DNA from: JAAURB01 sp049647265
GTDB lineage: Bacteria; Cyanobacteriota; Cyanobacteriia; Cyanobacteriales; Microcoleaceae
Assembly: GCA_049647265.1 (NCBI GenBank)
Contig: JBARXJ010000058.1
Location: 1-64,000, forward strand
Length of the DNA: 64,000 bases
Direction of reading: 5' to 3'
Every line of letters begins with the position of its first letter. The first letter of the stretch is position 1. A program made the translations under genes and the position numbers. The notes under the pieces are model-generated. The model saw only the letters and a list, made by a program, of their open reading frames with translations, did not search any database and was not told the origin of the DNA. Positions 45,953 through 55,418 of this stretch are shown piece after piece.

Positions 45953-46678
45953 TTATGATATTCCTTCTGTGAACATCTCAGCATAAGGTGTATTTTTATA
46001 TTGAGAAATCAATGCATCAAAATTAGAAATCACCTCACTCAAATCATCACTGGTATGCTTAGCAACGACTTCTATTGGAGTAAATGGAGGTACATCTAAG
46101 AATTGAATCACTTTATTGAGAACAGCATCACGGTCAGCCAATAATTCCTCGTAACACACTTCACAAATCGGTTGGTTTAATGTTTTAATAAAATCTTGTA
46201 GCTTCAAATCAACTTCTTCAATCCACTTTAACGTTTGATCGAATCGCTGAAAGGGAATAGAATAAGCTGCCAAGCCTTCTTTATGTTTGTGATGATCGAG
46301 ATTATAATAACCCTTTGTTTTAGACAAATCAATGGCTCTGATAGAAGAAACGGCTTGCTTGACTAAGTTTAACCGTCTCATATAAATCACAGATACATCA
46401 TACTGTTCTAGTATTTTTTTGAATTGTTGGGGTTCGGCAACATCCCGTAACTTAATCCGAAATCCTACTACTTTCGCCGAACTCTTAATCCTGACATCAT
46501 TAAATTCAAGTGGATTCTCAAAAAGCTGAGAAATCCAATTTTCCTGTGCTTTCCAACCTTCTGGTTTCAGCAGCGCGGGTTCTTCCCCTAAAAAAGAAAT
46601 ATGCGGACTTTGATGAAGTAGAGTGGCTAGATGTGTACTCCCAGTTCTCCCCTCGAACAGAATAATTGTTTTTTTCAT
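45953..46678 (-). CDS. Sulfotransferase, Stf0/NodH-like
   Basis: A 241-residue compact sulfotransferase. TIILFEGRTGSTHLATLL at residue 3 is the PAPS loop in the wording of trehalose (Stf0) and Nod-factor (NodH) sulfotransferases. The central SVIYMRRLNLVKQAVS is the 3'-phosphate motif. VCYEELLADRDAVLNKVIQFL near 190 matches the conserved C-terminal helix after the acceptor site. The acceptor is probably a small glycan, but unknown. It is one of three minus-strand sulfotransferase genes in a row, and its start is about 10 bases from the displaced TPR tail of the next one upstream. Confidence 0.82.
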   Translation of the reverse strand: MKKTIILFEGRTGSTHLATLLHQSPHISFLGEEPALLKPEGWKAQENWISQLFENPLEFNDVRIKSSAKVVGFRIKLRDVAEPQQFKKILEQYDVSVIYMRRLNLVKQAVSSIRAIDLSKTKGYYNLDHHKHKEGLAAYSIPFQRFDQTLKWIEEVDLKLQDFIKTLNQPICEVCYEELLADRDAVLNKVIQFLDVPPFTPIEVVAKHTSDDLSEVISNFDALISQYKNTPYAEMFTEGIS

Positions 46679-46688
46679 TGTTTGATGT

Positions 46689-46821
46689 TTAACTGAAAAC
46701 TTGATTTTTGATTTTTAAAAACCTTTTAGGAAGTTGAGCTTCTATCTCTGGCGCTAATTCTAAAGCTGTGGAAATCGCATCCGATGCAGCCTCTAATTGA
46801 TTTTCCTTATATTTTAATCTT
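46689..46821 (-). pseudogene. Displaced TPR tail of the upstream sulfotransferase
   Basis: In the +1 frame relative to the end of the sulfotransferase gene, the strand reads LKYKENQLEAASDAISTALE and on through LAPEIEAQLPKRFLKIKNQ to a stop at 46689. This is the second half of a TPR and the natural C-terminus, 40-odd codons lost from the current protein. Confidence 0.75.
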
Positions 46822-47766
46822 AGCAAGAAGAATATAAAATCCAGGAATCTTGGGATTAAGGGCAATACCTTGATTGATCAACGATTTAGCTTCTGAGAGA
46901 TTCCCACTCTTAAAGTTAGCAAATGCTTGGTCAAATAATACCCCTTCATCTTTAATCATCATATAATCTTCTTTCACTTCCGGCAAGAAGTGATTCTGTC
47001 TATACTCATTGATCACAGATTGAGTATATTGATAAGACTTTTGCGGATCAATCACTCTAGAATAGTCTTCAGGTAGGCTGAGATCATATTGCAAAGCATC
47101 ACAAATTTCAGAAAAATCACGCTGTAGCTGCTTTAAATCACTCAGTGTCAACCAATTTTTCCAATCATCATAACCCTTGGTTCGATTCACCCGCTGATAT
47201 TGTTGCGGCACTTCTACATCTGACTGATTCATTTTGATGTTTAAATATTCACCCAATGCTTGAAGATTACCATCAATAAAATCTTCATACTTTAACACGA
47301 AAAAATCTAAGTTAGATGAAGTCAGCTTAATCATGTCTTGATATTGCCGCTTAAATCCATTAATGATATTTCCGCCATTAAGCTGATTTAAATAATTAAT
47401 AAGTTCTAATGTTGAGTAAGAGTCGGGTTGATTTGTTTTTTGTTTCAGTAATTCTAAATATTTAAGCGCAATAGAATCACTAGAAAATCCGATTTTACTG
47501 TAAGGGGTGTAGAGTAATAAACTAATGAGCCTGTCTAATGGGTGTCGAACAATTAAAATGTGTCGGTCAAACTTTTCTTTATGCTTATCCAACCCTTGTA
47601 AATCTCTAACATTCAAATACTTAGCAATAAACTTAGGGATTTTGTCGTCAATCTGTTCTAATGAAGCGGGTTCAAAAATAACCTCATGATCCGGTAAAGC
47701 CTCATGAATTGCATAAGTAATTGCAGTCGTTCCTGTTTTTGATGCGCCAAGCAACAGGATTTTCAT
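46807..47766 (-). CDS. Sulfotransferase with TPR tail truncated by a frameshift
   Basis: A 319-residue protein. Residues 1-240 are a P-loop sulfotransferase: ILLLGASKTGTTAITYAI at the start and HILIVRHPLDRLISLLLYT near 91. Residues about 280-319 begin a TPR (DQAFANFKSGNLSEAKSLIN, ALNPKIPGFYILLAKIKI). The frame stops abruptly there. One base over, the same strand stays open and continues the TPR perfectly (next feature), so a one-base insertion in the GCTAAGATT stretch near 46820 has cut off the last helix. The catalytic part is intact and may still work. It heads a minus-strand sulfotransferase run, divergent from the TPR gene at 48.2 kb. Confidence 0.82.
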   Translation of the reverse strand: MKILLLGASKTGTTAITYAIHEALPDHEVIFEPASLEQIDDKIPKFIAKYLNVRDLQGLDKHKEKFDRHILIVRHPLDRLISLLLYTPYSKIGFSSDSIALKYLELLKQKTNQPDSYSTLELINYLNQLNGGNIINGFKRQYQDMIKLTSSNLDFFVLKYEDFIDGNLQALGEYLNIKMNQSDVEVPQQYQRVNRTKGYDDWKNWLTLSDLKQLQRDFSEICDALQYDLSLPEDYSRVIDPQKSYQYTQSVINEYRQNHFLPEVKEDYMMIKDEGVLFDQAFANFKSGNLSEAKSLINQGIALNPKIPGFYILLAKIKI

Positions 47767-48230
47767 TGTTAACTATCCTTATAACGATCAATAATCCTAA
47801 TGTTAGCCTAACATACCTCAAAGTTTATAGAGGATGTTATACCCTATTGCTCTGATATCTACTCAAAGGACTCTATAGTCACAACGACTACTTGCTCGAT
47901 TGTAATCAAGATTACATACCATAGAATAATTGTACCTGACTTGAACGCAAAAGCTATATTGGATATCAAGCCAATACCTCAATTGATTAAACTTTGTTGA
48001 ATCGAGGGATAAACTATAACATTACATACATTTATTTACGGGGTACAGCAAAAAATCTCCAAATCTTAAAAAAAATATTGATTGTTTCGTAGAATACTTT
48101 ATATTTTCTTCTCAAATCTGCTATATTAAGTAGCAAGTTAAGAGTCAACACAATAGGCGTATCTATCCTCAAGAGCTAAAATCGCAAATAGCGATCGCGT
48201 GTTAGAACAAAATGTATGGAGTAGGACGTT
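47767..48230. other. 464-bp divergent gap between a sulfotransferase and a TPR gene
   Basis: AT-rich, with no gene. It must contain promoters for both directions. TATATT near 48122 and the final GGAGTAGG ribosome site before the TTG at 48231 are the only recognisable signals, along with a single HIP1 site at 48191. Confidence 0.5.
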
Positions 48231-49976
48231 TTGGCAGAATCACTACAGCAACAAAGTACAACCCAGGTACAGTCTCATGTGACTCCACTGCATCAAATTG
48301 CCCGTTCAGCGATAGTGCAACAGCAGTGGAATCAAGCAATTGAAGCTTATCAACAAGCGATTGCAGCAGATCCTCAAGCCGCGATTTTATACTTAGAATT
48401 AGGTAACGTTTTATTGAAGTTAGAACGTTGGCAAGATGCCATCAAATGTTATCAGAAAGTCATTGAAATCCGGCCGAATACTCCTCCTGTTTACCACAAT
48501 TTAGGCGATGCATTTGCTCGCTTAGAACAATGGCCCCAAGCCGTTGATGCCTATTATCAATCCATCGAACGACAACCTCTGTTTAGCTGGTCTTATAATA
48601 ACTTAGGGGATGCTTTTTTACAGTTGGAACAGTGGGCTGATGCAATTATTGCCTATCGTAAAGCCATTCAACTCAACCCAGATTTTAGCTGGTCTCATCA
48701 TAACCTGGGCAAAGCATATTTGATGTCAAATCAGTGGGATCAAGCCGCAGAAGCCACAGAAACTGCATTACAACTCAACTCAGATTCAGCTTGGTCTTAT
48801 TATAATCTCGCAGAAAGTCGATTTCGTCAGCAACAGTGGGATGAAGCGGTAACAGCTTACCGTCAAGCCTTACAATTGCAGCCCGACTTACCTCAAGCCA
48901 CAGATAGATTGAACTATGCCTTACATCAGCGGGTTAAATCTAAGTTAGAACAGGCTCAATATCACTATGAGCAAGCCATTCAAAAAGCTCCCGATAATAT
49001 TGAACTGTACCACAAAGCGATAGAATTACAACCCACTCATCCCGGATTATACGCCAGACTTGGGCAAGCATTACAAAATCAAGGAGAATTCTGGCAAGCC
49101 ATCACAGCTTACGAAAAATCGATTAATTTAAACCCAACAGATGCAGCAGTCTATTTACAATTAGCCGAATTATTAAACCTAGTTGGAGAAACAGAGTCAT
49201 CGTTATTAACTCAATTTCAAGCCTTAACCTTAGAACCCTCTCAAGTCAGTCCAGAAGAACATTTGAGTTTAGCAGAACAGTTACAAGAAAAAGGCAAGTT
49301 AGAACAAGCTGCTATTTGTTATCAACGAGTTTTGAAATATCAGCCCGAATTAATCGCGGTTTACGAACGTTTAGGAGAAGTTTATCTTCAGCAGCAACAA
49401 TGGCAACAAGCAATTATTACTTATCAACAAGGTTTAGAAAAAGATCCGCATTTCTCTCAACTTTATCACGGTTTGGGACAGGTTTATACTCAACAGCAAG
49501 ACTGGGAACAAGCCGTTAATGTCTATCAAAAAGCCATAGAATTACAACCCGATTCAGCCGAATCTTATCATAATTGTGGAGATGCTTTATTAAATTTAGA
49601 AAAACATGAACAAGCGGTTAATTGTTATCAACATTCGATAGAATTAAACCCCGATTCGACTTGGTCTTATTGGAACCTAGCAATTGCCTATTCTAAACTG
49701 GGAAAATGGGGAGAGGTTTGGGACTGTTATCAAACTATAGAACAAATACAACCGGAATTTTTGCAGGTTCATCCAATTGAATTAAAAAGCTATATTAAAA
49801 TCGGGGATTATTTAGTGGAAAAAGAAGATGTTGATAGTGCAATTACAGTTTATCGAAAGGCGCATCAATTGCAACCGCAAGGATTAGAAATTCGGCAAAA
49901 GTTAAGCCAAGCATTGAATAAGCGAGCGGAATTAGACCGGGGGGAAGCTAAGAGAATTTTATCGGAAACAGGATAG
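48231..49976 (+). CDS. TPR-only scaffold protein
   Basis: A 581-residue protein made almost wholly of about fourteen TPRs (AIEAYQQAIAADPQAAILYLE, WSYNNLGDAFLQLEQW and so on), with no catalytic domain. Its N-terminal 250 residues closely follow the TPR arm of the GT2-GT4 protein at 40.4 kb, and short stretches are identical even at the DNA level (GGGCTGATGCAATTATTGC in both). It may be a duplicate of that arm, or a fusion that lost its enzyme. GGAGTAGG 4-5 bases before the TTG supports that start. Protein interaction or acceptor binding is the likely role. Confidence 0.8.
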   Translation: MAESLQQQSTTQVQSHVTPLHQIARSAIVQQQWNQAIEAYQQAIAADPQAAILYLELGNVLLKLERWQDAIKCYQKVIEIRPNTPPVYHNLGDAFARLEQWPQAVDAYYQSIERQPLFSWSYNNLGDAFLQLEQWADAIIAYRKAIQLNPDFSWSHHNLGKAYLMSNQWDQAAEATETALQLNSDSAWSYYNLAESRFRQQQWDEAVTAYRQALQLQPDLPQATDRLNYALHQRVKSKLEQAQYHYEQAIQKAPDNIELYHKAIELQPTHPGLYARLGQALQNQGEFWQAITAYEKSINLNPTDAAVYLQLAELLNLVGETESSLLTQFQALTLEPSQVSPEEHLSLAEQLQEKGKLEQAAICYQRVLKYQPELIAVYERLGEVYLQQQQWQQAIITYQQGLEKDPHFSQLYHGLGQVYTQQQDWEQAVNVYQKAIELQPDSAESYHNCGDALLNLEKHEQAVNCYQHSIELNPDSTWSYWNLAIAYSKLGKWGEVWDCYQTIEQIQPEFLQVHPIELKSYIKIGDYLVEKEDVDSAITVYRKAHQLQPQGLEIRQKLSQALNKRAELDRGEAKRILSETG

Positions 49977-50068
49977 ACATTTGAAATGTTATAAGGTACA
50001 GTATTGATTAAGGTTTTGTGTTCTATTAATCTGTTTTGCAAGGCGACTCACAGGAGATAAAAACTCAG

Positions 50069-52588
50069 ATGGAAACGGCAGAAAAATACCTAGAGCAAGG
50101 GGATGCTTTGCGTGCTGAGGGGAAGTGGGAAGAGGCGCTACAGCATTATCAGAAAGTGGTTGAGTTAGAACCAGAGAATTGGTTAGCGCATCATCATTCA
50201 GGGGATTGCTGGTTTGAAAAACACGATTGGGAGAAAGCAAATAGGTCTTATGAATCTACTATCCGTTTAAATCCTAGTTTTTATTGGTCACATTATAATT
50301 TAGGTCGATCTTTGTCTAAGCAAGGAAAATTGCAAGAAGCTACTATTTATCTTCAAAAAGCTATAGAAGTTACCTCCGATTTTTCGCAGGCTTATTTTCA
50401 TTTGGAAGATTTATATGTTAGGCAAGAAAAATGGGAAAAACGATTGACATTATATGAACAAGCAATTAAGATGGAACCCGGAAAAATTTGGGGTTATGTG
50501 GGGCTTGTTAAGCTACTGAGGGAGAAGTACAAATTAGAGGAAGCCTTAGAAAAATGTGAAGAAGGTCTAAAATTGAATCTTGATAGCAGAGAATTAAAAA
50601 TTCTGAAAGAAGAGTTATTAGCTCTGATTGAGACAGATTATAAAGTTATATTAATATCAATTTTATTCTTTTATCCACAGGAACGTAGCTTACACTTTCT
50701 AAATCATGTTCCAGAACTTATTATATCAAAATGTAATGATTTAGGTATTAAGCCTGTTTTCGCCTTTAGGAATAACTCTTATAACTTTGACTGTCAGGAC
50801 ATTATTACAAAAATAAACTTTTTTCAAGAAAAGTTTCCTGAAATCACCTTTACCTATAGCGAAGGTGTAAATCTTGGTTTTGGTGGGGGTCATAATCTTA
50901 ACTTTAGCCAACACTCATCAGATATTTTTCTAGTCTTAAATGATGATTTAGGAGTTCCTCATTTTGATGCAATAGAAACGGCTCTTATAAAGTTTCAGCA
51001 GCAACCTGAACTTGCTGCAATTGGTGCTTATAAAACACCTACTCATATACAAGAAGATTTTGCTTATGTTCCGGCTAAGGAAGATGACTTAAAAGTTAGA
51101 GATTATGCAGAGGCTTCTATTCTATTTATTAAATCATCAGCTTTTCGTAAGGTTAATGGATTTGATGAAAAAATGGAATATGCATACTTTGAAGATAGTG
51201 ATTTATCATTGCGCTTCAAACAAGCTGGCTATGAATTTCTGCATATAGATATTCCTCATCAACACTTTAGAAGTACAAGTGCTTTAAAAATTCCTGAAGT
51301 AGCAGGGAGAACCGTTTATGAGTATAACAGAGCAAGATTTTTATCCCGTTGGTCGAACTATATCAAACAACGCAAACTACAGGGGAAAATTCTAATCGCA
51401 CTTCTAGGAGATGGAATTGGAGATTTAGTAGACTGCTATTATCCAGTTGCGGCGCTCGTTCAAGAATATATTGATCGAGGAGTTCAAGTTGACTTAGCGC
51501 TAGGTAAAAGTAAGCTGAACTTCTTGTATGAGACCTTGCCTGCAAATTTATTGAGTCCTGACCAACTTCCTATTGATCCTCAGAAGGAATATGATCAGGT
51601 CTATCAAGTAGATGATATCAACTATTCTCCTCCATTTCATACTTTAGATTTAATTGCTAGTAAATTGGGAGTCACTGATTTTTCGGATGATGAAAGTCAA
51701 CTTAAAAACTATGTGATGAATTTAGATCCATCTGAAGAGATTATAAACGTTCCTTATCTACAAGCTGGAAATTATGCTATCGCTCATTTAGATTCTCAGC
51801 GAGGAGGGTTTGAAGGACGTGCTCCCATTTTAAAGGAGTGTATTCCTGCACTCAATAGTATGGCAGAAAAATATCCAATTCTACTCCTTGGTCTTCATCA
51901 TCCTGACGATCAAAAAGATAAAGAATATGAAGAATTTATTCAAGAACATGATAATATTGTAGATATTAGGAATCAGGGAACCATCCAGGATATGGCTCAT
52001 ATTATCTCCAAAGCTCAATTATTCTTTGGTGTAGATTCAGGGCCGATGCATTTTGCTCAACTCTTTAACATTCCCAGCTTTGTTATGTATGGCCCGATTC
52101 ATCCGATGACCAAAGTTTACCGGTATGATAATAGCGGAGCATACTATAATCTTGACAGCAGTTCTGGAAGTGGATATTATCACAAATATTTGGAACCGGG
52201 TTATTACTTTTGTATGAGGCGGGATGAACAATGTATTAAGTTTATAGAGGGTAAATTGTTAAAGGAAAAGCTAGATGATTTTATCTCTACAGGTTTTAAA
52301 TTTAACTGGAATGAACTGTTTAATCCGCTGAGGTATCGACAGAGAGAATGGCTGTTTCTTCAATATCATAATCCTTTGTTTAAAAATCGTCTACTGAGTG
52401 GAAATGTTTTAAGCTCTAAAGGAATTTCAGACTTGATTATACAGGTTTGTGAAGTTTTTGAAAATCGAACCAGAGATACGATTAACCACCATGTTAATCT
52501 GTCTTTGTCTAAAGCGAAAAACTTAGAAGAAGAAAATAATCAACTTAAGGAAATGATTCAAAAACTAAAGGAGGAAATTGAAGAATAA
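50069..52588 (+). CDS. TPR protein fused to GT2-like and GT9-like domains
   Basis: An 839-residue fusion from the ATG at 50069, which has AGGAG 12 bases upstream; a TTG further up lacks a site. Residues 1-185 are TPRs. Residues about 188-430 are GT2-like: VNLGFGGGHNLNF, FLVLNDDLGVPHFDAIE and YAYFEDSDLSLRFKQAGY. Residues about 437-690 resemble heptosyltransferases of GT9, with LLGDGIGDLVDCYYP and the sugar-nucleotide motif FFGVDSGPMHFAQLFNIPSF. The last 35 residues form a coiled coil. GT9 enzymes act on lipid-linked cores of LPS, so this protein may extend an outer-membrane glycan. Confidence 0.85.
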   Translation: METAEKYLEQGDALRAEGKWEEALQHYQKVVELEPENWLAHHHSGDCWFEKHDWEKANRSYESTIRLNPSFYWSHYNLGRSLSKQGKLQEATIYLQKAIEVTSDFSQAYFHLEDLYVRQEKWEKRLTLYEQAIKMEPGKIWGYVGLVKLLREKYKLEEALEKCEEGLKLNLDSRELKILKEELLALIETDYKVILISILFFYPQERSLHFLNHVPELIISKCNDLGIKPVFAFRNNSYNFDCQDIITKINFFQEKFPEITFTYSEGVNLGFGGGHNLNFSQHSSDIFLVLNDDLGVPHFDAIETALIKFQQQPELAAIGAYKTPTHIQEDFAYVPAKEDDLKVRDYAEASILFIKSSAFRKVNGFDEKMEYAYFEDSDLSLRFKQAGYEFLHIDIPHQHFRSTSALKIPEVAGRTVYEYNRARFLSRWSNYIKQRKLQGKILIALLGDGIGDLVDCYYPVAALVQEYIDRGVQVDLALGKSKLNFLYETLPANLLSPDQLPIDPQKEYDQVYQVDDINYSPPFHTLDLIASKLGVTDFSDDESQLKNYVMNLDPSEEIINVPYLQAGNYAIAHLDSQRGGFEGRAPILKECIPALNSMAEKYPILLLGLHHPDDQKDKEYEEFIQEHDNIVDIRNQGTIQDMAHIISKAQLFFGVDSGPMHFAQLFNIPSFVMYGPIHPMTKVYRYDNSGAYYNLDSSSGSGYYHKYLEPGYYFCMRRDEQCIKFIEGKLLKEKLDDFISTGFKFNWNELFNPLRYRQREWLFLQYHNPLFKNRLLSGNVLSSKGISDLIIQVCEVFENRTRDTINHHVNLSLSKAKNLEEENNQLKEMIQKLKEEIEE

Positions 52589-52636
52589 TAAGTTTAATAT
52601 CCAAAGTTGATTGAAAGCTATTCTAGGTAAAAGTAA

Positions 52637-53020
52637 ATGATTATTCAAGTTCCCATTTCTTTAGGTGAGTTGGTAGACAAGATTACCATTCTTGAACTTA
52701 AGTTAGAGTACATCCAGGATAAAGATAAGTTAAGCAATGTTCAGAAAGAGTATAAATTATTAACTGATGTTTTGGAAAACAGTATGGAAACTTCAAAGAT
52801 TGAAAACTTAAAAGTAGAGTTAAAGGAGATTAATAGAAAGCTTTGGTTTATTGAGGATGATATTAGGGATTGTGAACGAAGTAAAGATTTTGGAGAAAAT
52901 TTTATTACATTAGCCCGTTCTGTCTATTTTACAAATGATAAAAGAGCGAAAATAAAGAAAGATATTAATCTTCAGGTTGGTTCTGATATTGTTGAGGAGA
53001 AATCATACGCCAGTTATTAA
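52637..53020 (+). CDS. DUF6165 family protein
   Basis: A 127-residue, mostly helical protein beginning IQVPISLGELVDKITILELK, the signature of DUF6165, followed by KLWFIEDDIRDCE. Members are small soluble proteins usually found in LPS and capsule gene clusters with glycosyltransferases and methyltransferases. No activity is known. It lies 48 bases after the TPR-GT2-GT9 gene and 59 bases before a methyltransferase gene on the same strand, so an operon is likely. Confidence 0.8.
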   Translation: MIIQVPISLGELVDKITILELKLEYIQDKDKLSNVQKEYKLLTDVLENSMETSKIENLKVELKEINRKLWFIEDDIRDCERSKDFGENFITLARSVYFTNDKRAKIKKDINLQVGSDIVEEKSYASY

Positions 53021-53079
53021 TGATTAAAATCAAAGACAACGAAAATATTTATTAACTATTCAAAGTCAAAATTAACAAA

Positions 53080-54090
53080 ATGATTAGAGATAATTTATCT
53101 AAGTTAGTGATAAGTGAGTCTGAAGTAAAAGAATTTATTACAGATTTGTACCGTATAATTCTTAAGAGGAAACCTGATGCTAAAGGATTAGAAGATAAGT
53201 TTAATAAACTAACCTCCTCTAAGATTACATTAGGAAAAATTGTTGAGGCTTTTATTGAATCTCCTGAGGGACAAGCAAGAATCTTTAATAGAGTATGGAA
53301 TAAGAGAACAACAACTTATCAAATGGACATAACGACAGATGTTGATATTGTTCAACAGTTGTTCTCAAAAACAGCTCAGTATTGGAGAAATGCCGGAAGT
53401 AATGTAGATGAAGTGTATTTCTCAGTTTTGGCTTCTCCATCGATGAAAAAAGAGCTAGCAGGTGAACAGCTAGAGGAATTTTATTCAACTGGAGAAGAGT
53501 TTATTGAGTTCTGTGTTGACAATCTTAATAGAGAGGGAGTGAAAAATCTGAATGAGTTATCCTGTATAGATTTTGGCTGTGGAGTAGGAAGATTATCTTT
53601 TTGTGCTTCTAAGTACTTCAAAAATGTCTTTGCTGTCGATTTTTCCAAAGATCACTTAAAGCGCCTTGAAGAAAACATGGTTCGCTTGCCCTCTTTACAT
53701 AAGGATAATATTACCTCTATCTATCTAGAAAGCCTGAGTGATTTAGAGCAAAAATTACCTCAAAATATGGGATTTGTATACTCTTATATATCTTTACAGC
53801 ACAATACTCCGCCTGTGATTGTATTTTTATTGAAACAGTTACTAAATTCTTTACAAAATGGAGGATACGCACTACTGCATATCCCGATACATCATCCTTT
53901 CTATAGCTTTTCTGATCAGGACTATTTAGCTTCAAAAAACTCTGGCAAAACAATGGAGATGCATATTGTTCCAAGAGAAAATATTAGAGATATTTGTGAG
54001 AGTCTCAAAGTCAAAATAATCGACTCTTTTGGTTATGGTGGAACGAAAGGAGTGTATTCTGAAGTTTTTTTCTTTAAAAAGGAGTCATGA
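53080..54090 (+). CDS. SAM-dependent methyltransferase with DUF4214-like N-terminus
   Basis: A 336-residue protein. Residues about 12-70 look like a DUF4214 module (FITDLYRIILKRKPDAKGLE, then AFIESPEGQAR), a helical domain found beside surface-polysaccharide enzymes. Residues about 155-300 are a class I methyltransferase: SCIDFGCGVGRLSFCA with the SAM-binding GxGxG, AVDFSKDHLK, and SYISLQHNTP. Sugar O-methylation fits the neighbours, but the substrate is not visible. It is on the same strand as the DUF6165 gene and probably in the same operon. Confidence 0.8.
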   Translation: MIRDNLSKLVISESEVKEFITDLYRIILKRKPDAKGLEDKFNKLTSSKITLGKIVEAFIESPEGQARIFNRVWNKRTTTYQMDITTDVDIVQQLFSKTAQYWRNAGSNVDEVYFSVLASPSMKKELAGEQLEEFYSTGEEFIEFCVDNLNREGVKNLNELSCIDFGCGVGRLSFCASKYFKNVFAVDFSKDHLKRLEENMVRLPSLHKDNITSIYLESLSDLEQKLPQNMGFVYSYISLQHNTPPVIVFLLKQLLNSLQNGGYALLHIPIHHPFYSFSDQDYLASKNSGKTMEMHIVPRENIRDICESLKVKIIDSFGYGGTKGVYSEVFFFKKES

Positions 54091-54249
54091 ACTGACGCAA
54101 AATCTTGTAGTAAAATTTACAGTAACTTAAAAAATTAGGAATAATTTACATCGATAAAATGGTACTATTATGACAGGCTGAAACAAAATTGATTAATATT
54201 CACAGTTGATAAATTATTTATTTAGTTAGAGTAGATCGAGAATTCTATT

Positions 54250-55374
54250 ATGAAATCGAGTCAGGTTGAAAATAGCCGTTCTATATTAGAGAAAGATACT
54301 ATAGTTAATCAGTTATTGACTATTGCTAGTCAGTTAGAAACTGAAGGAAAGTTAGGAGAAGCTATACCTTATTGTAGAGCAGTCTTAGAACTAGATCGGC
54401 ATAACGTTACTGCTGGGAAACAGTTAGCTAAACTCCATGAAACCGGAGGCAATAAATTTCGACGGCAGCATCAGTGGAGTAATGCTATATCTGCTTACAC
54501 TAAAGCCTTAGAATTTGATTGCGAATTGGGCTATAAACTGTATCTTGAACTCATGCACGCACAACACCAACTTGGTGAAATAGATGCAGCTAATAGAAGT
54601 TATGAGCAATGGCTAAAATTGCGTTTTTTAATTAACTCTAAATATAATATAGTGTATAGCCCTATAGAAAAAAATGCCTGTTCTCTATTTAAGAATATAT
54701 TAGTTAATCATAGTGAATCTGGAGAGGACTACAGAAAATCCAAAATAGCGGTACATCGGTATATAAATGCAAATAAAGATAAGTTTTTCGCTCAAGAATT
54801 TTCTAGTTTATGCAGTTCTAAAAACTTTAAATTTGTAATTTTGAGAAACCCACTTGACAGATTAGTAAGTGCTTACATAGATAAGTTCGTTAGATCACCT
54901 AAACCTAATCGGCACTCAATCTCTGTCATTAATCGAGTCTACAAATCATTAGGAGAAAATCCCGATCAAAATCAATCTATAACATTTAGACAGTTTGTTA
55001 CTTTTTTAACTGATAAAGAGGATCGTCTTTTAGATCCGCATTGGCGTCCTCAATACATCTATTTAGGATTAGGTTTATTAGAATTTGACTTTATTGGTCA
55101 ATTTGAAAATCTTACTCCTGCTATCAAAGCTCTGGAAGAGAAGTTAAACACTCATATCGAAACTGAGGTTGCTCCAGCGCATCGGATTAATTATGGAAAT
55201 TTTGACAAAGATAAAAAGTACTGCGATACTTATCCAAAAGATTTGAGGAAATTAAATAGTTTTCCGAATTCTTCTAGTATGTATACTCCTGATATTGAAG
55301 AAATGGTTAGAAAAAAGTATGCTAAGGATATAGAAATATATGAGCAGGTTTTTGATACAAAAGTAGAGATTTAA
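54250..55374 (+). CDS. TPR-sulfotransferase (carbohydrate sulfotransferase family)
   Basis: Residues about 20-125 are three TPRs (AIPYCRAVLELDRHNVTAG, AISAYTKALEFDCELGYKL). Residues about 130-374 are a Sulfotransfer_2-type domain: YNIVYSPIEKNACSLFKNIL, in which the usual IPK loop is replaced by SPIEKNAC as in HNK-1-like carbohydrate sulfotransferases, and FVILRNPLDRLVSAYIDKF as the 3'-phosphate motif. LDPHWRPQ near 260 is a further family landmark. At 374 residues it appears complete. It begins a second group of genes (sulfotransferase, sulfotransferase, methyltransferase, TPR-sulfotransferase) on the plus strand. Confidence 0.85.
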   Translation: MKSSQVENSRSILEKDTIVNQLLTIASQLETEGKLGEAIPYCRAVLELDRHNVTAGKQLAKLHETGGNKFRRQHQWSNAISAYTKALEFDCELGYKLYLELMHAQHQLGEIDAANRSYEQWLKLRFLINSKYNIVYSPIEKNACSLFKNILVNHSESGEDYRKSKIAVHRYINANKDKFFAQEFSSLCSSKNFKFVILRNPLDRLVSAYIDKFVRSPKPNRHSISVINRVYKSLGENPDQNQSITFRQFVTFLTDKEDRLLDPHWRPQYIYLGLGLLEFDFIGQFENLTPAIKALEEKLNTHIETEVAPAHRINYGNFDKDKKYCDTYPKDLRKLNSFPNSSSMYTPDIEEMVRKKYAKDIEIYEQVFDTKVEI

Positions 55375-55418
55375 CGAAATAAAGATTAAACTTATTTAGA
55401 AAATAATTAGTAACAGTC

